Shown: positions 1 to 5,137 of the stretch, one piece after another
How the letters are laid out: each line of letters begins with the position of its first letter
Position numbering within the stretch: the first letter of the stretch is position 1
Assembly (NCBI GenBank): GCA_030529405.1
Contig: JAUMWZ010000078.1
Location: forward strand, 2,292-7,428
Direction of reading: 5' to 3'
From: Bacteroides sp.
GTDB lineage: Bacteria; Bacteroidota; Bacteroidia; Bacteroidales; Bacteroidaceae
Length of the DNA: 5,137 bases
Program-made: the position numbers and the translations under genes
Notes under the pieces: model-generated
Seen by the model: the letters and a program-made list of their open reading frames with translations, nothing else
Database searches by the model: none
Told to the model about the DNA's origin: nothing

Positions 1-153
1 GAAATAATAGCTCAAGCAGGAAACACTAAAGAAGAAAATATGATTGTAGAGATAGATATGCAAAGGTCTGAAAATGTTAGAAGGTGGTGGCCTTTCTTGC
101 GCGACAGAAGAATAGATATGTATCAAAACATCGTAAAAAGGTTCATAGACTAA
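1..153 (+). CDS. aguB: C-terminal end of a carbon-nitrogen hydrolase, probably N-carbamoylputrescine amidase (partial, 5' end outside window)
   Basis: The frame is open from base 1 and ends at TAA 151-153, giving the last 50 residues of a protein that starts before the window. The stretch VRRWWPFLRDRRID (bases 76-117), followed by a YxxIVKRFID ending, matches what I know of the C-termini of N-carbamoylputrescine amidases of the nitrilase superfamily. These cytoplasmic enzymes hydrolyse N-carbamoylputrescine to putrescine, CO2 and ammonia, the last step of the agmatine deiminase route, and usually sit beside agmatine deiminase (aguA). The catalytic Glu-Lys-Cys triad lies upstream of the window and cannot be checked, so another nitrilase-family amidase (for example beta-ureidopropionase-like) remains possible. 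The family assignment is firm; the exact substrate is inferred from the tail alone. Confidence 0.75.
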   Translation, partial: EIIAQAGNTKEENMIVEIDMQRSENVRRWWPFLRDRRIDMYQNIVKRFID

Positions 154-155
154 CA

Positions 156-227
156 ATATATAGCTGACTTGCAAAGTATATATAAACTAGAAACAAACTA
201 TATATAGTTTAGAAGTCAGCCATATAT
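156..227. repeat. Long imperfect inverted repeat just after the aguB-like stop codon
   Basis: Two arms pair over about 29 positions with 25 complementary. Bases 156-161 pair with 222-227, GCTGACTT (163-170) with AAGTCAGC (213-220), 173-175 with 208-210, and TATATATA (177-184) with 199-206. Mismatches fall at 162/221, 171-172/211-212 and 176/207, and the loop is about 14 bases. It begins two bases after the upstream stop codon. It could act as a transcript-end or mRNA-stabilising hairpin for the upstream gene. No clear T-run follows the right arm, so a classic intrinsic terminator is not supported. A small dispersed palindromic element is an alternative. Confidence 0.55.
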
Positions 228-232
228 AGTTT
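195..232. repeat. 16-bp perfect palindrome and a direct repeat of TATATAGTTT
   Basis: Bases 195-210 read AAACTATATATAGTTT, a perfect 16-bp palindrome. Its right part, TATATAGTTT (201-210), recurs exactly at 223-232, 22 bp (about two helical turns) downstream. Extending to C(T/C)ATATATAGTTT gives 12 of 13 matching bases. The elements overlap the loop and right arm of the larger inverted repeat. The second copy runs into TAGTTTG (227-233), a near miss to the Bacteroidota -7 promoter element TAnnTTTG, about 40 bases before the proposed tamB start. Operator or promoter function is only a guess. Confidence 0.4.
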
Positions 233-260
233 GAAACGCAGGTCTTAATAATACATAATA

Positions 261-269
261 GGGGGAAGG
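261..269 (+). promoter_or_regulatory. Purine-rich possible ribosome binding site ahead of the proposed tamB start
   Basis: GGGGGAAGG lies four bases before ATC 274, directly after two in-frame stop codons (TAA 256-258 and TAG 259-261). It resembles a Shine-Dalgarno sequence and favours initiation near 274 rather than at TTG 346, which is more than 75 bases away. Bacteroidota depend little on Shine-Dalgarno pairing, so this is supporting evidence only. Confidence 0.4.
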
Positions 270-273
270 TAGT

Positions 274-3200
274 ATCAAAAAGATAAAGATAATAGCTCGT
301 TGGATAGTAGTCATCTGCTTAGTTATATACATAGGGACTATTATTTTGCTGAAAATACCGTCAGTGCAACAACATATAAGTAATGTTGTTGCAGACGGCA
401 TATCTAAAGAACTACAGTCAGAAGTAAGCATAAGCAAGATAGAGTTAGCTCCGTTCAACAGAGTTATACTTGACGATGTTATGCTAAAAGACAGAACGGG
501 CAAAGATATGCTCAAAGTGCCACGAGTGTCTGCTACATTCAATCTGTTGGCAATATTAAAAGGAAAAATACATATAAATAGTGTACAGATATTTGGTGCG
601 CAGTTTACTTTGTATAAAAATACTCCCGAATCGGAAAACAATTTTGACTTTGTACTTCAAACGCTTGCAAGACGAAAGACAAATGATGAGCAGTTGCCTA
701 TCGACCTAAGAATAAACTCTCTCATTATAAGAAGATGTAAACTAAACTATGATGTTCTTTCAGAAAAAGAAACAGAAGGTGTATTCAACAAAAACCACAT
801 ATCTCTAGAGAACATTGTAGGAAATATATCTCTAAAAGTTTTTCAACCAGACAGCATAAACCTTAATATCAAGAGGTTGTCTGTTGATGAGCTGTACTCT
901 GGCTTTAGCCTTAATCAGATGGAAATGAAGGTAAAAGCAAATAAAAAACAGATGAACATCTCAGACTTGAAAGTTAAACTGCCAAACAGTGATATAAAAA
1001 CAGAAAAGATAAGAATATCATATCAGAGTTTGGATTCGCTATACTCCTTGAAAGGAAATATAGACTACATTTTCAATCTTAGAAACAGTAAAATCACGCT
1101 TAAAGATATCTCTCCTTTTATTCCTATATTTAGTCATATCAATACACCTTTATATCTGACCACAAACATAAAAGGTAACGAAAACAAAGTTGAATGTCAG
1201 GAGTTCAAGATAAATGACCTCACAAAAGATACATATATATCTGCACAAGCAAGAATAGAAAATTTCAAGAAACCATATATATATGGTAAGGTAAACAAAT
1301 TGAGAGTTACCTCGAAAGGTATTAGTCTGTTAGACGAAGCATACTTAGGATTATACAATACAGTAAAGCAACTTGGAGATATAAACTTCACAGGTGAAAT
1401 AGAAGGAGAGCTGTATGACATTAGAGCAAACGGACAATTAAAAAGCTCAATAGGGGATATTGATACAAATATAAAGGTTGGTTTCAGCAGAGATACAAAA
1501 GAGATTAGATACAAAGGAAAAATAGAAGCCAACGAGTTAGATTTAGGTAAACTTCTAAACCAAAGCAACTTAGGAAAAACAGTATTAAGCATTGAGACGG
1601 ACGGAAAATATATTACCAAACAGATTGTAGAAGGAAAGATAAAAGGAAATATAAAGAGTATAGTGTTCAATAAATACACTTACAATAATATAAACTTAGA
1701 TGGAAATCTGTCTAAAAATAAGTTTGCAGGAAAAGTAATTATAGACGACGAGAATGGTAAGTTAGATTTTCACGGAAATATAGACCTAAACAAGAGCATT
1801 CCTAAGTTTGACTTCAGTGCAAAGTTTTACGATGTAGACCTAAAAAGAATAAACATTACAGACAAAGAAACTAATATAGCCCTAAACATAAAGGCTGATT
1901 TTGAAGGTAAGTCAATAAAAGATATGCTTGGAGTAATTGATATTGACAGCCTTAGAATTAAGACTAAAGAAGTAGATCATAAGATAGACAACATACACAT
2001 AGCTTCTGTTAAACAAGATGATAATAGAAAGAAGATAACAGTTAAGTCAGATTTTATTGATGCCAAACTATCGGGAATTTTTGATTATACCACACTGCAA
2101 AACAGCATACAGAATATAATAAATCAGTACGTACCAAGTCTTGTGCCAAATGTAAGTAAAAAGTACAGCGAAAACGACTTTACTCTGAATGCTAAGTTAA
2201 AGAATACAGAGTTTATATCTGATATTTTCAATCTGCCATTCAAACTATATAATGGATTCAATGTAGACTGTTCAATAAACGACAAAGATAATTCTATAAA
2301 CCTGGAAGCTAATGTTTCAAGTATGACTTATGACAGTCATAACATAGAGAATGGTACTGTTTTAATAAACACATTAAACAATTCGCTTACAACTAAGGCT
2401 TATTTTTCTAATAAAAGAGATGATAAGTACATTAACTTCTATATTGACAATAGAGCAATAAATGACACTATTCACTCACAAATAGGTTGGGGAAACGATG
2501 AATCAACAACATATAGTGGGCAGATAATACTTGACACAAAGTTCAAACGAAGTGATGACAGCAAGAGTGTAAGAACAGAGATAGACATATATCCAACAGA
2601 CATCATACTATATGACACAGTTTGGAACATTGCTAAATCAAACATTGTGATAGAGCAAAACACTATCAACATAGACAGCTTTAAGATACACAACAAAGAC
2701 AAACAACACATTACCATAAATGGTAGGGTGTCTGACAACAAAACAGACAGTATAAAGGCACAACTTAAAGACGTAAACATCGAATACATATTTGAGTTGC
2801 TAAATCTGAAAAACAGTGTTGATTTTTCGGGCAGTGCTTCTGGAGATGCAAATGTTATTGACTTGTTTTCTAAACCATATATAACTGCAAACTTATTTGT
2901 TAAGAATTTAGCTCTAAACAAAGAAGAGTTTGGAAACTCCAGAGTAAGAGGATATTGGGACGATGAAAAGAAAGGAATAAGATTAGATGCAGACATAGAC
3001 GTTGAAAACAGCAAGAGCAGTGTGTCGGGATATATATATCCGCTAAAGGGAAATTCGGGAATAGATATAGAAATAAAAGCAGACAAACTGAATGTAGGCT
3101 TCCTTCAATTCTATATGAAAGACATTGCTAAACGTGTCAATGGTAGAGCAAGCGGTAAGGTCAGACTATACGGAGGATTTGATGAACTAAATCTGAAAGG

Positions 3201-4692
3201 GAGTGCTTATGCAGATGCAAGTATGTATTTTGACATTCTGAACACAACATATAATATCAAAGACAGCATAAAGCTATCGTCAAACGGAATTATACTTGAC
3301 AAGTGCAACGTGTATGATATAAATAACAACCACGCTATTATAGATGGAAAGTTGTCATTCAAGCATTTCAGAGATTTCAGTTATCTGATAAACGTAAAAA
3401 CAAGCAATGTTTTACTGCTAGACATACCTCAAAGCGACCTAGCATCTATGTATGGAACAATATATGGTACAGGAACTGGAGTTATACGAGGCAATGATAG
3501 GGAAGGAGTTAATATTGATGTAGATATGCAAAGTGCAGGAAAAACTCACTTCACATATAATATTAACAGCATAACAAGTGCTGCCGAAAACAACTTTATT
3601 AAGTATGTAGACTCAACACCAAATAGAAGAAAAAATAAAGCCCAAAAAGAAAACCCAGCAAATACTATAGGAAACATAACAGGAGATGTAAAACTGAATA
3701 TAAAAGCCAACATCACTGAAGATGCGAAGATGAGCCTTATACTCGACAATAACCTAGATAATTCTATCAGCTGTAGTGGAAATGGGAACATACAGATATT
3801 ATTCCACAATAAGAATGGGGTCAAAATACTCGGAGATTATAACATTCTCAAAGGCAAATACAACCTCTCTTTACAGGACGTTATACACAAGAGTTTCGAT
3901 ATTGAAGAAGGAAGTAAGGTTAGTTTCGAGGGGAATCCGCTGGACGCACTTATGAGTGTGAAGTCTTCTTATATAGTAAATTCTGTTTCACTAAGAGATA
4001 TTATCCCTGACGGAGGAGATGTTGTATCTCACCCATCAGTAAAGGTAAAATGCATAGTAAACGTAAATGGAACTATAAACTCACCAAATCTGTCGTTCAA
4101 CATAGAGCTTCCAAACGATAGAGATGAACTTCAGACACTCGTTAAAAACCATATCAGCACGCCAGAAGAGATGCAAACACAGGTTCTTTTCCTATTATCT
4201 ACCGGAAAATTCTATGTAGTAGGGGAGAACAATATTGACAACAGAAACTCAGTTATTATGTCGTCACTGCTATCGTCTGCCATATCTGGAAAGCTAAATA
4301 ACACTATTTCTCGTATGTTGAATTCAACAAACTGGTCGCTTGGAACCAATATTAGCACTGGAAGTAAGGGGTGGACAGATGTTGAAATAGAAGGACTTAT
4401 ATCTGGCTCATTGCTAAATAACAGAATACTTATAAATGGTAATATTGGCTATAGAGATAACCCAACAAAGTCAGACAATATGATAGGGGATTTCGAACTA
4501 GAATATCTGTTCACAAAGTCAGGAGTGTGGAGAGGCAGATACTTCAACAAAACAAACGACAGATATTTCACAAAGACAGACCTAAGAACAACAGGTATAG
4601 GCTTGATGTATAAGAAAGACTTTGACAAATGGCTTGACTTTCTGTTTTGGAGAAACTGGAGAAAGAAGAATAAACAGAAGAAATCAAATTAA
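274..4692 (+). CDS. tamB: TamB-like translocation and assembly module protein (AsmA/TamB superfamily), apparent ATC start
   Basis: This is a very long envelope protein of about 1472 residues, within the usual 1400-1700 range for Bacteroidota TamB. TamB proteins are anchored in the inner membrane and span the periplasm as a long beta-taco groove. They work with an outer-membrane BamA-family partner (TamA, or TamL in Bacteroidota) in outer-membrane protein assembly and phospholipid transport. Numbering from ATC 274, the order is: basic KKIKIIAR; a membrane segment W10-L26; an AsmA-like N-terminal region (about 28-120); a long beta-rich middle; a segment around FLQFYMKDIAKRVNGRASG (from about 938) that I recognise from Bacteroidota TamB; a charged loop (about 1110-1130); then the conserved C-terminal TamB domain (formerly DUF490). 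That domain includes GDYNILKGKYNLSLQD (from 1187), TPEEMQTQVLFLLSTGKFY (from 1296), GLISGSLLNNRILINGNIGY (from 1374) and GDFELEY (from 1405), and the protein ends in a Lys/Arg-rich tail. The frame is intact throughout. No ATG, GTG or TTG occurs in frame between the stop at 259 and TTG 346, and starting at 346 (1448 residues) would remove the membrane anchor. ATC 274 is chosen because AAA AAG ATA AAG and the anchor follow it. The family call is very secure; the start is not. Confidence 0.93.
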   Translation: MKKIKIIARWIVVICLVIYIGTIILLKIPSVQQHISNVVADGISKELQSEVSISKIELAPFNRVILDDVMLKDRTGKDMLKVPRVSATFNLLAILKGKIHINSVQIFGAQFTLYKNTPESENNFDFVLQTLARRKTNDEQLPIDLRINSLIIRRCKLNYDVLSEKETEGVFNKNHISLENIVGNISLKVFQPDSINLNIKRLSVDELYSGFSLNQMEMKVKANKKQMNISDLKVKLPNSDIKTEKIRISYQSLDSLYSLKGNIDYIFNLRNSKITLKDISPFIPIFSHINTPLYLTTNIKGNENKVECQEFKINDLTKDTYISAQARIENFKKPYIYGKVNKLRVTSKGISLLDEAYLGLYNTVKQLGDINFTGEIEGELYDIRANGQLKSSIGDIDTNIKVGFSRDTKEIRYKGKIEANELDLGKLLNQSNLGKTVLSIETDGKYITKQIVEGKIKGNIKSIVFNKYTYNNINLDGNLSKNKFAGKVIIDDENGKLDFHGNIDLNKSIPKFDFSAKFYDVDLKRINITDKETNIALNIKADFEGKSIKDMLGVIDIDSLRIKTKEVDHKIDNIHIASVKQDDNRKKITVKSDFIDAKLSGIFDYTTLQNSIQNIINQYVPSLVPNVSKKYSENDFTLNAKLKNTEFISDIFNLPFKLYNGFNVDCSINDKDNSINLEANVSSMTYDSHNIENGTVLINTLNNSLTTKAYFSNKRDDKYINFYIDNRAINDTIHSQIGWGNDESTTYSGQIILDTKFKRSDDSKSVRTEIDIYPTDIILYDTVWNIAKSNIVIEQNTINIDSFKIHNKDKQHITINGRVSDNKTDSIKAQLKDVNIEYIFELLNLKNSVDFSGSASGDANVIDLFSKPYITANLFVKNLALNKEEFGNSRVRGYWDDEKKGIRLDADIDVENSKSSVSGYIYPLKGNSGIDIEIKADKLNVGFLQFYMKDIAKRVNGRASGKVRLYGGFDELNLKGSAYADASMYFDILNTTYNIKDSIKLSSNGIILDKCNVYDINNNHAIIDGKLSFKHFRDFSYLINVKTSNVLLLDIPQSDLASMYGTIYGTGTGVIRGNDREGVNIDVDMQSAGKTHFTYNINSITSAAENNFIKYVDSTPNRRKNKAQKENPANTIGNITGDVKLNIKANITEDAKMSLILDNNLDNSISCSGNGNIQILFHNKNGVKILGDYNILKGKYNLSLQDVIHKSFDIEEGSKVSFEGNPLDALMSVKSSYIVNSVSLRDIIPDGGDVVSHPSVKVKCIVNVNGTINSPNLSFNIELPNDRDELQTLVKNHISTPEEMQTQVLFLLSTGKFYVVGENNIDNRNSVIMSSLLSSAISGKLNNTISRMLNSTNWSLGTNISTGSKGWTDVEIEGLISGSLLNNRILINGNIGYRDNPTKSDNMIGDFELEYLFTKSGVWRGRYFNKTNDRYFTKTDLRTTGIGLMYKKDFDKWLDFLFWRNWRKKNKQKKSN

Positions 4693-4822
4693 AAATAATA
4701 TTCTGTGAAATAGAGAATTACTTAATTATTAGTCAAGAACATATAATATCACGGAGCATACTCACAAATTCATTCTTGTATATATAACAATATATTCCCA
4801 AAACTCTATAACGTGCTAAAAT
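4693..4822. other. Noncoding A+T-rich stretch after tamB
   Basis: No open frame of meaningful length, RNA gene or strong GC-rich hairpin with a T-run is visible after the tamB stop. Only weak AT palindromes occur, such as AATTACTTAATT at 4716-4727. I find no match to the Bacteroidota promoter pattern TAnnTTTG on either strand. The point where the tamB transcript ends is not evident. Confidence 0.5.
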
Positions 4823-5042
4823 AGGCTTCAAAAGAAATTAAAGACAACTCCAATATCCATTTCAAATATTCCTAGGAGAGATTACATGTAATTCAAATAG
4901 CAATTGAAAATATCACAAAGAGGGATTACATCTAATCCAAATGTTAATTAAAAATACCACAAGGAGAGATTGCATATAATTCAAAAAGTAATAACAAATA
5001 TCACAAAGAGGATTATCAATAACTCCAAGTAAAGCTAATCGA
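4823..5042. repeat. Degenerate tandem array with 44-base period, five units
   Basis: Five consecutive units of 44 bases can be laid out at 4823-4866 (weak), 4867-4910, 4911-4954, 4955-4998 and 4999-5042. The three middle units align without gaps. A consensus begins TATCACAAAGAGAGATTACA and continues TCTAATTCAAATAGTAATTA then AAAA. The second middle unit matches at about 40 of 44 positions and its two neighbours at about 37. The last unit keeps the first 13 bases and then drifts by an indel; the first unit is recognisable mainly in its second half. A further partial copy may start at 5043. Since 44 is not a multiple of three and stops occur in all forward frames, conservation is at the DNA or RNA level. 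It is not a CRISPR array, because there is no invariant repeat separated by unique spacers. Its role is unknown; tandem protein-binding sites or a structured transcript are possible. Confidence 0.7.
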
Positions 5043-5137
5043 TAAATTAAGGAGGGAGAAAACAGATATTTCCACATTATAATATTAAACATAATTTATA
5101 TTATTCGCAAAAGCAGAATGGATTTATTTAGAGCTAT
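5043..5137. other. Window-end A+T-rich stretch, possible approach to a downstream gene
   Basis: AAGGAGGGAG (5049-5058) looks like a strong Shine-Dalgarno sequence, but no ATG, GTG or TTG follows within a normal distance. It may instead be the start of another decayed 44-base unit. An ATG at 5118-5120 opens a frame reading MDLFRA to the window edge, with no clear ribosome binding site. That is too short to call a gene. Confidence 0.25.

Noticed and set aside
227..233. Bacteroidota -7 promoter element TAnnTTTG before tamB
   Set aside because: The sequence gives TA-g-TTTG (one base between) or TA-tag-TTTG (three), not two, and there is no TTTG at the right distance upstream for the -33 element.
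52..3532. The 13-base string TAGATATGCAAAG occurs in both the aguB-like tail and tamB
   Set aside because: Both copies fall in coding sequence where the same amino acids (DMQ) use common codons; a chance match in A+T-rich DNA is the simplest explanation.
216..3824. Minus-strand open frames of 92-204 codons at 216-641, 1197-1679, 2472-3086 and 3546-3824
   Set aside because: Three lie wholly inside the tamB coding region and the one at 216-641 lies mostly inside it. Their Phe/Ser/Leu/Ile-rich translations are typical antisense shadows of a Lys/Asn/Asp-rich gene.
4823..5042. CRISPR array
   Set aside because: The whole 44-base unit is degenerate and there are no invariant repeats separated by unique spacers; no cas gene is present.
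4913..5077. A 54-codon minus-strand frame (ATG complement at 5075-5077, stop complement at 4913-4915) starting MWKYLF
   Set aside because: It runs across the 44-base repeats, which shift frame by two bases per unit, so its sequence follows the repeats by accident. No ribosome binding site precedes it, and its hydrophobic composition is expected from A+T-rich DNA.
5118..5137. Start of a downstream gene (MDLFRA...)
   Set aside because: Only six codons are visible, with no convincing ribosome binding site; the purine-rich AAGGAGGGAG is about 60 bases away.

Overview
The window is A+T-rich DNA, about one third G+C by eye, with heavy use of ATA and AGA codons. It looks like a member of the Bacteroidota, most likely a low-GC Bacteroidales. 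Two observations support this. The large gene is a Bacteroidota-type TamB with a lysine-rich C-terminal tail, and the upstream gene ends like the N-carbamoylputrescine amidases common in that phylum. Genus cannot be fixed from the sequence alone.

Layout: positions 1-153 hold the last 50 codons of a carbon-nitrogen hydrolase (aguB-like). A 120-base gap follows, carrying a long imperfect inverted repeat (156-227) and a pair of TATATAGTTT direct repeats. Positions 274-4692 hold one very long gene for a TamB-like envelope protein of about 1472 residues. From 4693 to the end there is no convincing gene. That 445-base tail contains a degenerate tandem array with a 44-base period (about 4823-5042), each better-preserved unit carrying a small palindrome.

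The two genes point the same way, but nothing suggests a shared job: one belongs to agmatine/polyamine catabolism, the other to outer-membrane biogenesis. The hairpin between them may separate their transcripts.

Two points deserve attention. First, the TamB frame has no ATG, GTG or TTG where its N-terminal membrane anchor begins. The reading frame implies an ATC codon at 274 in the place where ATG is expected; the first ordinary start codon (TTG at 346) would cut off the anchor. Second, the 44-base array downstream of tamB is a noncoding element I do not recognise. No clearly new multi-gene system is present.
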